Source: DASVXQ01 sp046727955
GTDB lineage: Bacteria > Actinomycetota > CALGFH01
Reading direction: 5' to 3'
DNA: 64,000 nt
Assembly (NCBI GenBank): GCA_046727955.1
Contig: JBKPDO010000166.1
Span: forward strand, 5,447 to 69,446
Made by a program: the position numbers and the translations under genes. Below the pieces are notes generated by a model. It ran no database searches. It was not told where the DNA came from and saw nothing but the letters and a program-made list of their open reading frames with translations. Numbering within the stretch: the stretch's first letter is position 1; each line of letters opens with the position of its first letter. This document shows positions 1 to 7,714 of the stretch, one piece after another.

Positions 1-955
1 CCTTACGCGCCTCCTCGACGACCTCGAGGACCACTGTGGCGACCAGGTCGGGCCGATCATGGTGGATGGCGTGGCCGGCGTCGGCGACGACGATGTGCCT
101 GCCACGGCCGGTGCGGGCCGTGGCGGCAACGCCCGCCTGAAGCAGGGTCCAGCGCTGCCGCAGCCGGGGCGGGAAGCCTCGGGCCGCGCTGAGCACGACC
201 ACCGGGACATCGGGCAACGAGGATGCGGCGCGGGCCTGCCGCAGCAGCGGCGCGCTCGCGGCGATCCCCCGCAGCTCCTCCCGGCTGGCCCGCACCTGGG
301 AGCGGTGCGCGTGGGCGCGGTACGCCTCGACCACCAGCGACCGGACGCGCGGATCGTCGCTGAACCGGCTGGCCGTGCGCCTGGCGGCCCGGCGCACGAC
401 GGGCTCCAGCACGCCGAGCGTGCACAGCAGGGAGGGAAGGTGCTCGGCGACCGACCAGTTGAGCCGGCGGACCGGTCGGGGCAGGCCGGCCAGCATGTCG
501 GGGTGGGCGGGGTCGACCAGGACCAGCCCGCAGACCAGCTCCGGGTGGCGTGCCGCCAGCAGCTGTGCCAGCAGGCCACCCCAGCTGTGCCCGACCACCA
601 CGCACGGCCCGGCGCCGGTCTGGCCGATCACCGCGGCAAGGTCGGCGACCTGGCGGTCCACGGTCGGCAGCCCCGGTGGGGGATCGGGATCGCTGGCGCC
701 CAGCCCGGCGCGATCGTAGGCCACCACGCGGGTGGACGCGGCGAGCGCGGCCAGCAGCGGCGCCCAGGAGATCGCCGTGTCGTTTCTGCCGGCGGCGAGG
801 ATCACGGTGGGGCTGGGGTGGCCGCTGCCGGCCTCGACCCAGCCCACCATGCGGCCCCCGTCACCATCGCCGTGGCCGACCCGTGTCCCGCCGCGAGCCA
901 CACCGCCCGCTACCAGCGCGCTCAATGCCTCCACGACAGCGTCACCCATCGCCAT
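1..955 (-). CDS. alpha/beta hydrolase, 3' end cut by window edge
   Basis: The reading frame on the minus strand stays open from an ATG at 955 (or the in-frame ATG at 949) to the window edge, so the C-terminus is missing. The protein has the alpha/beta-hydrolase order: an oxyanion-side segment (LAAGRNDTAISW), the strand VVAYDRAGLGASDP, the nucleophile elbow GHSWGG near residue 120 and a late DAGHAIHHDRPD carrying the probable catalytic His. It resembles serine hydrolases or esterases acting on small esters or lactones. The substrate is not predictable. No operon partner is visible, since the next gene upstream is the toxin module on the same strand about 150 bases away. Confidence 0.75.
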   Translation of the reverse strand, partial: MAMGDAVVEALSALVAGGVARGGTRVGHGDGDGGRMVGWVEAGSGHPSPTVILAAGRNDTAISWAPLLAALAASTRVVAYDRAGLGASDPDPPPGLPTVDRQVADLAAVIGQTGAGPCVVVGHSWGGLLAQLLAARHPELVCGLVLVDPAHPDMLAGLPRPVRRLNWSVAEHLPSLLCTLGVLEPVVRRAARRTASRFSDDPRVRSLVVEAYRAHAHRSQVRASREELRGIAASAPLLRQARAASSLPDVPVVVLSAARGFPPRLRQRWTLLQAGVAATARTGRGRHIVVADAGHAIHHDRPDLVATVVLEVVEEARK

Positions 956-1103
956 CCGACCATCCGACCATCTCCACGTCAGACACACCTGAGCTTGCCA
1001 CTCCCAGACGGCGGCCAGCCCGGCCAGAGGACGTGAGCCACGCGGTGACCGCTCACGTTCGGGCACGGGAACTGCTTGGGTGGTCTGGCAAGATTGAGCT
1101 GAC

Positions 1104-1478
1104 TCAACGCTGGTTTGCCCAGCTCGCCAGGCGCTCCGTGAGCTTGGTCAGCTCTGTCTGCCCGGTGGCGACCGCGACCACTAGCTCGACGGCTTCGTCG
1201 ACCGAGGATGGGTCCAGGTCGAAGCCATTCAGGTCGTAGAGCACCACGACCGCCGCCCAGGCAAGGCGCTTGTTGCCGTCCACGAGTGCGTGGTTGCGGA
1301 CGACCGCCTCCAGCAGTGCTCCCGCCTTCTCATGGATAGTTGGATACGCGTCCTTGCCGAAGGCGCTTGCCTGCGGGCGGTGCGCCGCCGAGTCGAGCAG
1401 ACCGATGTCTCTGACCGCCGGCTGGCCGATAGTCGCTTCCGCGATGAGCAGCAGGTCCTCGACTGTCAGGTGCTCCAT
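1104..1478 (-). CDS. doc: Doc/Fic family toxin of a type II toxin-antitoxin pair
   Basis: A 124-residue protein of the length of phage P1 Doc (126). It carries the Fic/Doc signature HALVDGNKR around residues 63-71, which matches the H-x-F-x-D-x-N-K-R loop that binds nucleotide phosphate. The flanking pattern (LLLIAEATIG, AGALLEAVVRNHALVDGNKRL) is that of death-on-curing proteins. Known Doc phosphorylates EF-Tu and stops translation; that activity is inferred here from family. The gene lies 8 bases downstream of a ribbon-helix-helix protein on the same strand, the usual antitoxin-first order, so the two should be cotranscribed and autoregulated. Confidence 0.85.
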   Translation of the reverse strand: MEHLTVEDLLLIAEATIGQPAVRDIGLLDSAAHRPQASAFGKDAYPTIHEKAGALLEAVVRNHALVDGNKRLAWAAVVVLYDLNGFDLDPSSVDEAVELVVAVATGQTELTKLTERLASWANQR

Positions 1479-1486
1479 CAGGATCG

Positions 1487-1693
1487 TCAGGCGTCCTTGA
1501 GGCGGTCGAAGATCTCGTTGTGGCGCGTCACGACGCGACGGGCGGCTTCCTGTACCCGCTCGGTGTGGTCCTGGCGGGCGATGCGCTCCTGGATCGCCAG
1601 CCTCACGACCTCGTGCATGGAGCGGCCCTCACGCTCGGCTTGGCGGCGCAGCAGAGCGGTCTCCTCGTCGGTGAGCCTGAGGGTCATGGCCAT
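1487..1693 (-). CDS. ribbon-helix-helix antitoxin partner of Doc
   Basis: A 68-residue protein starting MAMTLRLTDEETALLRRQAE. An earlier in-frame ATG at 1738 would add 15 residues with no homology-like pattern, so 1693 (or 1687) is preferred. The N-terminal strand TLRL followed by two helices (DEETALLRRQAEREG, SMHEVVRLAIQERI) is the CopG/Arc DNA-binding fold. The charged C-terminal helix would neutralise the toxin. It is the first gene of the pair, so it probably represses their common promoter, alone or with Doc. Confidence 0.8.
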   Translation of the reverse strand: MAMTLRLTDEETALLRRQAEREGRSMHEVVRLAIQERIARQDHTERVQEAARRVVTRHNEIFDRLKDA

Positions 1694-1975
1694 GGCCGCA
1701 TGATACCGCAGTGATACCACGAGCGGGCCCAAACCCAATCGACAGTGCCTCGGAGCCGGCCAACTGCACCCCTCTCCGTCGTAGAAACGGTCAGTTGAGC
1801 CAACAAAATACGCATACCGGACGCTTGACCGGGGCGATGCTGGACGGGGTCCCGCGGACGCGGACCCTACTTTAATGATGGCAGGCTGGTGGAGAGGCTA
1901 TCGCGCTGGCGGGAGAAGGGGCGGGTAGGGCATGCTTCGAGAAGCCAGATCGCGCCGGCGTAGGAGATTGACGGG

Positions 1976-2197
1976 ATGGCGGAAGCTGCGTTCGAGCACG
2001 GTAGCGGGTCGAAGCGCGCTGCGGCGCGGCGGGCGCGCTATCTGGCTCGTGTGCGTGCTGAAGGGCGCCGCCTGCGCACCGGCTCGGAGATCCTCGCCGA
2101 GCGCCGGGACGACCCCGACCCGCCAAGCGATGAGGAGCTGGACGCCTTCCTCGAGGTGATTTACGAGGCGCGCGATCGGGATCGCGACCGTGCCTGA
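1976..2197 (+). CDS. small hypothetical protein, likely antitoxin of a broken VapBC-like pair
   Basis: A 73-residue, strongly charged, helix-rich protein (many Arg, Ala, Glu) with the pattern PSDEELDAFLEVIYEARDRDRD at its end. I do not recognise a named domain. Its stop codon overlaps a GTG that begins a PIN-like start (ALVDTDVAS), the arrangement expected of antitoxin followed by VapC toxin. An antitoxin role is therefore inferred from context only. Confidence 0.5.
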   Translation: MAEAAFEHGSGSKRAAARRARYLARVRAEGRRLRTGSEILAERRDDPDPPSDEELDAFLEVIYEARDRDRDRA

Positions 2198-2312
2198 GAG
2201 CCCTGCACTGGTCGACACCGATGTTGCATCCGCAGAAACGAACGGAGCGAGAGCCTGCGGCCTGCGTTCAGGGAGCCTTCTCCTCTCTCCCCCGCCGCCC
2301 TCCGCCGCGTGA
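2190..2312 (+). pseudogene. truncated VapC-like PIN toxin remnant
   Basis: Starting at GTG 2190 the frame reads VPESPALVDTDVAS and then runs into unrelated Ser/Pro-rich residues, stopping after 40 codons. PIN-domain toxins begin with exactly this type of first strand (LVDTDV or LIDTSV, with the first catalytic Asp) but are 125-145 residues long. Only the first strand is left, so the toxin is inactive. The start overlaps the preceding small gene by 8 bases, as in intact TA operons. The deletion junction is near 2232. Confidence 0.5.
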
Positions 2313-2320
2313 GGCCTGAG

Positions 2321-3160
2321 TCACACCTCGAGCCGTGGAGGCCCGGCCTCGAGCCGCTCGCGCACCTGGCGCATCCGCTCGGCGGAGTGGTGCGGCATCT
2401 CCCAGCGCGCGTCGAGCCACCAAGTGCAGCCCGCGGCCGCCCACGGGGCGACGATCGCGCCCGCCTTGGTGGCGTCGGCGGGCGTCTCACCCTCTATCAC
2501 CACGTCGAAGCCGGGACGTAGGCCGCTGTGCTCCCGCAGCCAGCGCAGCATCGCCGTGACGTCGGGCGGCGTCGTCTCCCGGAACCCGCGCTCGTCCATG
2601 CAAACCGGCAGCAGCCCGTCGCAGCGCAGCACGCGATGCATCGACTTCGGCCGCGGCCACGCCCCGACCACCCAGATCGGGATGCGCGGCCGCTGCACCG
2701 GCTCGGCCATCGACACCAGGTCGTCGCGGGCGCTGAGGTCCATGTCGTAGTGGCGCCCGGCGAAGCGCAGCCTGCCCTCCCACAGGCCGGCGACGAGGTC
2801 GATGCCCTCGTCGAGCAGCTCGGCCCGCGTGCGCCGGTCGGTTTCCTCGCCGGTGTTGCCCAGCCCGGAATCGACCGCGCCGAGCCCGACCGCGAGGATG
2901 GCCCGCCCGCCCGACAGCTGATCCAGCGTGGCCGCCTGGCTCGCCAGCTTCCACGGACGCCGCCACGGCAGTGGCGTCAGCATCGTCCCCAGGCGGACCC
3001 GAGTGGTCCGCTGCGCCATGGCCGCTAGCAGCGTCCAGGCATCCACGCCGTAGGCCGCCTCCCACACGAACACGCCGTCCCAGCCGGATTGGTCGGCGAG
3101 GACGGCATGGTCGAGCTGCTCGGCCGCCGTCCCCCCCGGCAGCACGAATCCAAATCGCAT
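2321..3160 (-). CDS. LLM class (luciferase-like) flavin/F420-dependent oxidoreductase
   Basis: A 279-residue TIM-barrel oxidoreductase. Family marks include the opening strand MRFGFVLPGG, GWDGVFVWEA, TTRVRLGTMLTPLPWRRPWKLASQ near residues 52-75, the segment DQLSGGRAILAVGLG, and RPRIPIWVVGAWPRPKSM. In Actinomycetota such proteins often use coenzyme F420, but FMN cannot be excluded from sequence. The substrate is unknown. The length is on the short side of the family (280-350). It stands alone; the region just upstream carries a 14-bp tandem repeat. Confidence 0.8.
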   Translation of the reverse strand: MRFGFVLPGGTAAEQLDHAVLADQSGWDGVFVWEAAYGVDAWTLLAAMAQRTTRVRLGTMLTPLPWRRPWKLASQAATLDQLSGGRAILAVGLGAVDSGLGNTGEETDRRTRAELLDEGIDLVAGLWEGRLRFAGRHYDMDLSARDDLVSMAEPVQRPRIPIWVVGAWPRPKSMHRVLRCDGLLPVCMDERGFRETTPPDVTAMLRWLREHSGLRPGFDVVIEGETPADATKAGAIVAPWAAAGCTWWLDARWEMPHHSAERMRQVRERLEAGPPRLEV

Positions 3161-3198
3161 GGAACGTGTTCTACACCAGACCTCCGACAGCCCTGGCG

Positions 3199-3296
3199 GG
3201 ACTCACCCGGCAGGACTCACCCGGCAGGACTCACCCGGCAGGACTCACCCGGCAGGACTCACCCGGCAGGACTCACCCGGCAGGACTCACCCGGCA
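3199..3296. repeat. 14-bp minisatellite, seven perfect copies
   Basis: The unit GGACTCACCCGGCA is repeated seven times without a mismatch or spacer between the LLM oxidoreductase start and the end of the receiver gene. The 14-bp period is not a multiple of three, so it is not coding repeat expansion. It sits 39 bases upstream of the oxidoreductase start and could alter its promoter or leader. Confidence 0.95.
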
Positions 3297-3319
3297 GGGG
3301 GCCCGCGACTCGGGCGGGC

Positions 3320-3718
3320 TCAGCGAGAGGGATTGCAGGCGTCGCGCAGGGTGGCGATCAGGTCGACGGTGCAGACGCCCTTCGCGACCCCAGCCTGCGC
3401 ACCTGAGCTGCGGACCGCGCTGGCGAGCTGCGCATCGTCGTGGCCCGTCCACAACACCACCGGGGTCTCCGGCTGCCGCCGCCGCAAGGTCTGGGTCGCC
3501 TGGATACCGTCCATCCCCGGCATGCGCAGGTCCATCAGGACCACGTCAGGGTGATGCGCGGCCGCCTCGGCCAGCGCCTGGGCTCCGTCGGCGGCCTCGC
3601 CGACCACCATCAGGCCCGCGTTCTCCAGCGCCACGCGAACCGTTCGGCGGAGCCACGGGCTGTCGTCGACGACCAAGACCCGCAGCGGTGCGGCGGTGTC
3701 GGTGTAGGCGTATGACAT
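3320..3718 (-). CDS. stand-alone response regulator receiver protein (CheY-like)
   Basis: A 132-residue single receiver domain with no output domain. Start chosen at the ATG giving MSYAYTDTAAPLRVLVVDDS; an upstream in-frame ATG at 3763 adds 15 implausible residues. Visible landmarks are the acidic pair VVDDSP, the phosphoacceptor Asp in VLMDLRMPGMDG, the Thr of LWTGHDD and the conserved Lys in GVAKGV. It probably relays phosphate from a kinase encoded elsewhere, since no kinase is adjacent. It is transcribed divergently from the XRE regulator. Confidence 0.88.
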   Translation of the reverse strand: MSYAYTDTAAPLRVLVVDDSPWLRRTVRVALENAGLMVVGEAADGAQALAEAAAHHPDVVLMDLRMPGMDGIQATQTLRRRQPETPVVLWTGHDDAQLASAVRSSGAQAGVAKGVCTVDLIATLRDACNPSR

Positions 3719-3783
3719 CGCAACCCCCGCGAAGTATGCGTGGCGTGCTACTGGGGTTATCATTCCTCATGCCAAGTGCGGAT

Positions 3784-3820
3784 GCAACTGCAGATGCAAC
3801 TGCACCCGCCAAGTGCAACT
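3784..3820. promoter_or_regulatory. triple GCAACT direct repeat in a divergent promoter region
   Basis: GCAACT occurs at 3784, 3796 and 3815; the first two sit inside a perfect 12-bp direct repeat GATGCAACTGCA. The site lies between the receiver gene and the XRE regulator, which diverge, and is a plausible operator for the XRE protein. This is inferred from position and repetition only. Confidence 0.4.
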
Positions 3821-3868
3821 CCTGGAGGTGGGCGAGCTATTGGCCGGTCCAGGCTGTGGAGGGGGCAT

Positions 3869-4732
3869 GTGACTGAGGTTCAGCCGGGCGGTCCGACCGT
3901 CCGCCGCATGATGGTCGGCTCGCACCTGCGCCGGCTCCGCAACCACAAGGGCATCTCGCGCGAGCAGGCAGGCGAGGCGATCCGGGCGTCCGAGTGGAAG
4001 ATCCACCGGCTCGAGAACGGGCAGGTGGGCTTCAAGGAGCGGGACGTCGTGGACCTGCTGGCCCTGTACGGGGTCACCGATCCGCACGAGATCGCGGCGC
4101 TGGTCGCGGTCGCGCGCGAGTCCAACGCGCCCAGCTGGTGGCTCCAGTACAGCGACGTCCTGCCCCAGTGGTTCCGGACCTATCTCGACCTGGAGTCAGC
4201 CGCCGCGCTCATCCGGACGTACGAGGGACAGTTCGTCCCCGGCCTGCTCCAGACCGAGGCCTACATCCGCGCGGTGGTCCGTGGCGCGCACCTGGACGAT
4301 TCGCCCGAGGAGCTGGACCAACGGGTCACGCTGCGGACGACCCGGCAGACGGTGCTCACGCGGGCGGATCCTCCCCGGCTGTGGGCGGTGGTGGACGAGG
4401 CGGCGCTCCGGCGACCAGTCGGCGGTCGCAAGGTCGCGCGCGCGCAGCTAAAGCACCTCATCGAGGCAGCCGAGCTATCGAACGTGATCCTGCAGGTCCT
4501 GCCGCTCGCCGCCGGGGCGCACCCAGCCATGGTCGGTGCCTTCAGCATCCTGCGGTTTCCCGGCCAGGACCTGCCGGATCTCGTTTACCTCGAGCACCTG
4601 ACCAGCGCGCAGTACCTGAGCAAGCGCGACGACGTAGATCAGTACCTTCACGTGATGGAGGGCATCTGCGTGCGCAGCGAGCCTCCGGACACGACCGTGG
4701 AAATCCTCACCAAGATCTTGCGGGAGACGTGA
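3869..4732 (+). CDS. XRE-family helix-turn-helix regulator with DUF5753-type domain
   Basis: A 287-residue protein. The GTG at 3869 follows a GGAGGG ribosome site by about six bases, so it is preferred over an ATG at 3740. Residues 18-75 form a lambda-repressor-like HTH (GSHLRRLRNHKGISREQAGEAI, IHRLENGQ). The rest (WWLQYSDVLPQWFRTYLDLE, FVPGLLQTEAYIRAV, LPLAAGAHPAMVGAFSILRF) is the C-terminal ligand-binding-like domain typical of Streptomyces-type regulators. It is followed after two bases by a DUF397 gene, its usual partner. In such pairs the small protein antagonises or assists the HTH protein. Confidence 0.9.
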   Translation: MTEVQPGGPTVRRMMVGSHLRRLRNHKGISREQAGEAIRASEWKIHRLENGQVGFKERDVVDLLALYGVTDPHEIAALVAVARESNAPSWWLQYSDVLPQWFRTYLDLESAAALIRTYEGQFVPGLLQTEAYIRAVVRGAHLDDSPEELDQRVTLRTTRQTVLTRADPPRLWAVVDEAALRRPVGGRKVARAQLKHLIEAAELSNVILQVLPLAAGAHPAMVGAFSILRFPGQDLPDLVYLEHLTSAQYLSKRDDVDQYLHVMEGICVRSEPPDTTVEILTKILRET

Positions 4733-4734
4733 CG

Positions 4735-4971
4735 ATGGAGCAGAACTACAACGGCATGCCCGCCAGCGGGCTGCAGGGAGTGCAGTGGCGCAAGGGCGGC
4801 CGCAGCAGCGCACAGGGGAATTGCGTCGAGGCGGCGCGGCTGCCCGACGGCGGCGCCGCTGTGCGCAACTCCAGGCACCCAGAGGGGCCCGCGCTCATCT
4901 TCAACGACGCCGAGATCCGCGCGTTCCTCGAGGGGGTGAAGGACGGCGACTTCGACCACCTGCTGCAGTAG
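4735..4971 (+). CDS. DUF397 protein, partner of the XRE regulator
   Basis: A 78-residue protein with the DUF397 hallmarks VQWRKGGRSSAQGNCVEAARL, VRNSRHPEGPALIF and a final amphipathic EIRAFLEGVKDGDFDHLL. DUF397 proteins are confined almost entirely to Actinomycetota and lie next to XRE/DUF5753 regulators. Together they control differentiation or secondary metabolism in known cases. The two-base spacing shows translational coupling. The precise role here is unknown. Confidence 0.92.
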   Translation: MEQNYNGMPASGLQGVQWRKGGRSSAQGNCVEAARLPDGGAAVRNSRHPEGPALIFNDAEIRAFLEGVKDGDFDHLLQ

Positions 4972-4975
4972 CGCG

Positions 4976-5083
4976 TCAGGCGGCCGTCGGCTCGGCGAGG
5001 TGTCGGAGCACCACCGCGGCGTAGGTGGCGACCCCGACCGTGAGGGCGTCCTCGTCGAGCGAGGGCCGACCCGGCTCACTCAC
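4976..5083 (-). pseudogene. 35-codon ORF overlapping the aldo/keto reductase end; possible gene remnant
   Basis: A GTG at 5083 overlaps the reductase stop and opens a frame with good codon usage: the segment SLDEDALTVGVATYAAVVLRHL looks like the amphipathic last helices of a larger enzyme. It is too short to be functional by itself and I cannot assign a family. It could be the surviving C-terminus of a gene once coupled to the reductase, or chance. Confidence 0.25.
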
Positions 5084-6101
5084 TGCTGGAGTCCGCCCAG
5101 ATATTGATATTTCCTTCGGTCGCGTAGCGATCGATCTCGGCCAGCTCCTCGTCGTCGAAGGACAGGTTCCCCAGCGCGCCGACGTTGCCCTCGAGCTGGG
5201 CGACGCTGCTCGCGCCGACCAGCGCCGAGGTCACCCGCGGGTCGCGCAGCGTCCACGCCAGCGCCATCTGCGCCAGCGTCTGCTCGCGGAGGCGCGCGAT
5301 CTGATTCAGCGACCGTACCCTGGCGAGGTTCTGCTCGCTCAGCATGTCGCGGCTGAGCGTGCCCGGCTGGCTCGCCCGCGAGCCCTCGGGAATCCCGTCG
5401 AGGTAGCGGTCGGTGAGCAGCCCCTGCGCCAGCGGCGAGAACACGATGCAGCCCACGCCCTCGGCGCCGAGCACGTCGAGCAGGCCGTCCTCGATCCAGC
5501 GGTTCAGCAGCGAGTACGAGGGCTGGTGGATCAGCAGTGGCGTGCCCAGCTCCCGCAGGATCCGCACGGCGTCGCGGGTCCGCTCCGGCGAGTACGACGA
5601 CACCCCGACGTACAGCGCCTTGCCCCGCCGCACGGCTGTGTCCAGTGCGCCGAGCGTCTCCTCCAGCGGGGTGTCGGGGTCGAAGCGGTGCGAATAGAAG
5701 ATGTCCACGTACTCCAGGCCCATGCGTCCGAGGCTCTGGTCTAGGCTCGCCAGCAGGTACTTGCGCGAGCCCCATTCGCCGTACGGGCCCGGCCACATGT
5801 CGTAGCCGGCCTTGGTGGAGACGACCAGCTCGTCGCGGTAGGCATGCAGGTCGGTGGCGAGGATGCGGCCGAAGTTCTCCTCGGCCAACCCGTAGGGCGG
5901 GCCGTAGTTGTTGGCCAGGTCGAAGTGGGTGACGCCCAGGTCGAAGGCGCGGCGGACGATGGCGCGCTGGTCGTCCAGCGGCCGGCCGTGACCGAAGTTC
6001 TGCCACAGACCGAGCGAGACCGCCGGCAGCAGAAGCCCGCTGCGCCCGACGCGGCGGTACCGCATGGCGTCGTAACGCTGAGGAGTGGCTAGATAGGTCA
6101 T
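5076..6101 (-). CDS. aldo/keto reductase, YghZ/L-glyceraldehyde-3-phosphate reductase type
   Basis: A 341-residue NADPH-dependent reductase of the AKR fold. The start MTYLATPQRYDAMRYRRVG overlaps the upstream FHA stop (ATGA). The catalytic tetrad is visible: Asp and Tyr in THFDLANNYGPPYG, Lys in STKAGYDMWPG, His in FYSHRFDP. The insert EENFGRIL and the long loop WPGPYGEWGSRKYL are typical of the YghZ/Gpr and Kv-beta-like subgroup, which reduces L-glyceraldehyde 3-phosphate or methylglyoxal. The physiological substrate is inferred. It is the third gene of a minus-strand operon with the DUF6457 and FHA genes. Confidence 0.9.
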   Translation of the reverse strand: MTYLATPQRYDAMRYRRVGRSGLLLPAVSLGLWQNFGHGRPLDDQRAIVRRAFDLGVTHFDLANNYGPPYGLAEENFGRILATDLHAYRDELVVSTKAGYDMWPGPYGEWGSRKYLLASLDQSLGRMGLEYVDIFYSHRFDPDTPLEETLGALDTAVRRGKALYVGVSSYSPERTRDAVRILRELGTPLLIHQPSYSLLNRWIEDGLLDVLGAEGVGCIVFSPLAQGLLTDRYLDGIPEGSRASQPGTLSRDMLSEQNLARVRSLNQIARLREQTLAQMALAWTLRDPRVTSALVGASSVAQLEGNVGALGNLSFDDEELAEIDRYATEGNINIWADSSSE

Positions 6102-6643
6102 CGCGCCACGATACAGAAGCCGAGCGGACCGAAGCTGACCCGGTCGCCGGGGCGGGCGGGGACCGCGCCGGCGATGCGCCAGCCGTTGAGACGGGTCCCG
6201 TTGGTCGAGCCCAGGTCGACCAACAGCCACTCTTCGCCCTGACGGCGCAGCTCCGCGTGGTGGCGCGACACCGAAGGGTCGGCGAGCACCAGGTCGCAGT
6301 CCCTGGCGCGGCCGATGGTGAGCCGCTCGTGGCCGGCGGAGGGCAGCGCCAGGCGCGGAAGGCGTGGCCCCCGCCAGGCGGCCTGCAGTTGCGTGGTGAG
6401 CGTCGACAGCGCGAAGACGGTGTCGGTAAGCCGGCGGGCGACCCGTCCCTGCGGCGGCAGGTCGTCGAGCAGTGCCGCGAGCTCGCCGCGGCTGCGGGCG
6501 CGGAAGGCGAGGTCCAGGCGGCGCACGAAGGTGTCGAACGAGATCCGGCCCTCGACCGAGCGGTCGCGCAGGGCCCTGATGGCGCGCTCACGGTCCGCAT
6601 CCGACACGCGCGTCGGAGGTGGTGTGTGCGCCTGCTCCGCCAT
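6098..6643 (-). CDS. DUF1707 plus FHA domain protein
   Basis: A 181-residue protein. Residues 11-65 (RVSDADRERAIRALRDRSVEG, FVRRLDLAFRARSRGELAALLDDLP) are a DUF1707 domain, common in actinobacterial membrane or signalling proteins. Residues 105-181 are a forkhead-associated domain with the expected GRARDCDLVLADPSVSRHHAE and STNGT elements, which bind phosphothreonine peptides made by Ser/Thr kinases. No transmembrane segment is seen. It is coupled to the downstream reductase by a 4-base overlap. No kinase gene is in the window. Confidence 0.9.
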   Translation of the reverse strand: MAEQAHTPPPTRVSDADRERAIRALRDRSVEGRISFDTFVRRLDLAFRARSRGELAALLDDLPPQGRVARRLTDTVFALSTLTTQLQAAWRGPRLPRLALPSAGHERLTIGRARDCDLVLADPSVSRHHAELRRQGEEWLLVDLGSTNGTRLNGWRIAGAVPARPGDRVSFGPLGFCIVAR

Positions 6644-6699
6644 ACCTGGACATTCTTCCCGCGCCACCACGCCGTGTCCAGGGAGGGTTGCGGCGCCGC

Positions 6700-6933
6700 T
6701 CAGCGCTGGGCTTCTAGCTTGACGACCAGGTCGTCGATGAAGGCTGTGCGGGCCTCCGGAGCGGCGCCGGCGACCGCCATGCCGACCAGGTAGGCGGTCA
6801 CTGGCGCGGCGCGGCGCTCCGACGCATGCGCCGCCACCCGAGCCAGCTCGAGAACCGCCTCGACCTCGTCCGCCCCCACGCTCGGCGCGTTCGGGCCGAG
6901 CAGTACGCGCACCTTGTCGATGAACTCCTCCAT
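6700..6933 (-). CDS. small helical DUF6457-like protein
   Basis: A 77-residue all-helical acidic protein (MEEFIDKVRVLLG, VEAVLELARVAAHASERRAAPVTAYLVGMAVAG, FIDDLVVKLEAQR). The pattern matches the short DUF6457-type proteins found in Actinomycetota, whose role is unknown. I chose the ATG at 6933, since a start at 6972 adds an unlikely leader. It precedes the FHA gene by about 56 bases and diverges from the phosphatase operon. Confidence 0.65.
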   Translation of the reverse strand: MEEFIDKVRVLLGPNAPSVGADEVEAVLELARVAAHASERRAAPVTAYLVGMAVAGAAPEARTAFIDDLVVKLEAQR

Positions 6934-7030
6934 GACCCGTCCTCCGGTTGGGAGGCTCCCCACCGCCCGCAAGATTAGCCCCTTCGTACAATGGCGTGGT
7001 GCCTTCCTTCACGACCCCGGTCGAGCGTCC

Positions 7031-7714
7031 ATGAAGCGACTGCTCCTGCTGCGCCACGCCTCCACCGAGCAGACGGGCAGGCGGCTCAGCGGCTGGACCC
7101 CGGGGATCCACCTGAGCGAGCAGGGTGTCCGGGAGGCGCAGGCGCTGGCCGAGCGGCTCGCGCCGCTGGAGATCCAGGCCGTCTACTCGAGCCCGCTGGA
7201 GCGCTGCCTGGAGACGGCCGCGGCCGTGGCGGAGCCACGCGGCCTCGGGGTCGAGACCGTCGAGGACGTCGGCGAGGTCCACTATGGCGAGTGGACCGGC
7301 AGGGAGCTGTCGGAGCTGGCCAAGCAGGAGCTGTGGCGGCTGGTCCAGCTGCACCCCTCGGGCGCGCGCTTCCCGGGGGGCGAGTCGATCCTGGAGATGC
7401 AGACCAGGGCGGTGGTCGCCTGCGAGCGGCTGCGGAGCGACCATTCCGGCGAGACCGTCGCCGTGTGCAGTCACGCTGACGTGATCAAGGCGGTCACCGC
7501 CCACTACCTCGGCATGCATCTGGACCTCTTCCAGCGGCTGGTGGTGGGCCCGGCCAGTGTGACCGCGCTGGGCTTCGGTCCGCTGCCGCACCTGCTGCGC
7601 CTCAACTCGATCGGCGACGAGCGCGACCTGCGCCCGCCCAAGGAGCCCGAGGAGCAGCCCGGGGAGCCCGGGGAGGGCGAGGAGCCCGAGGAGGGCGGCG
7701 ATGGCACGGCGTGA
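7031..7714 (+). CDS. histidine phosphatase, MSMEG_4193-type
   Basis: A 227-residue phosphoglycerate-mutase-like phosphatase. The phosphohistidine motif is LLLRHASTEQTGRRLSGWTPG at the N-terminus. The second Arg is in VYSSPLERCLETA, the acidic loop in GEVHYGEWTGRELSEL and the second His in VAVCSHADVIKAV. The acidic Pro/Glu-rich tail (last 30 residues) is disordered. The gene overlaps the DUF3090 gene by 14 bases and is the first of a conserved actinobacterial trio usually found beside the mycothiol cysteine ligase mshC. Substrate unknown. Confidence 0.9.
   Translation: MKRLLLLRHASTEQTGRRLSGWTPGIHLSEQGVREAQALAERLAPLEIQAVYSSPLERCLETAAAVAEPRGLGVETVEDVGEVHYGEWTGRELSELAKQELWRLVQLHPSGARFPGGESILEMQTRAVVACERLRSDHSGETVAVCSHADVIKAVTAHYLGMHLDLFQRLVVGPASVTALGFGPLPHLLRLNSIGDERDLRPPKEPEEQPGEPGEGEEPEEGGDGTA

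Noticed and set aside
3199..3296. Possible CRISPR array from regular short repeats
   Set aside because: The repeats are contiguous with no spacers and no cas genes are present; it is a minisatellite.
3740..3868. N-terminal extension of the XRE regulator from ATG 3740
   Set aside because: It would translate the repeat-containing promoter region; GTG 3869 has a proper ribosome site.
5080..6600. A 506-codon minus-strand frame across the FHA and reductase genes
   Set aside because: Out of frame with both conserved proteins and Arg/Ala-rich throughout.
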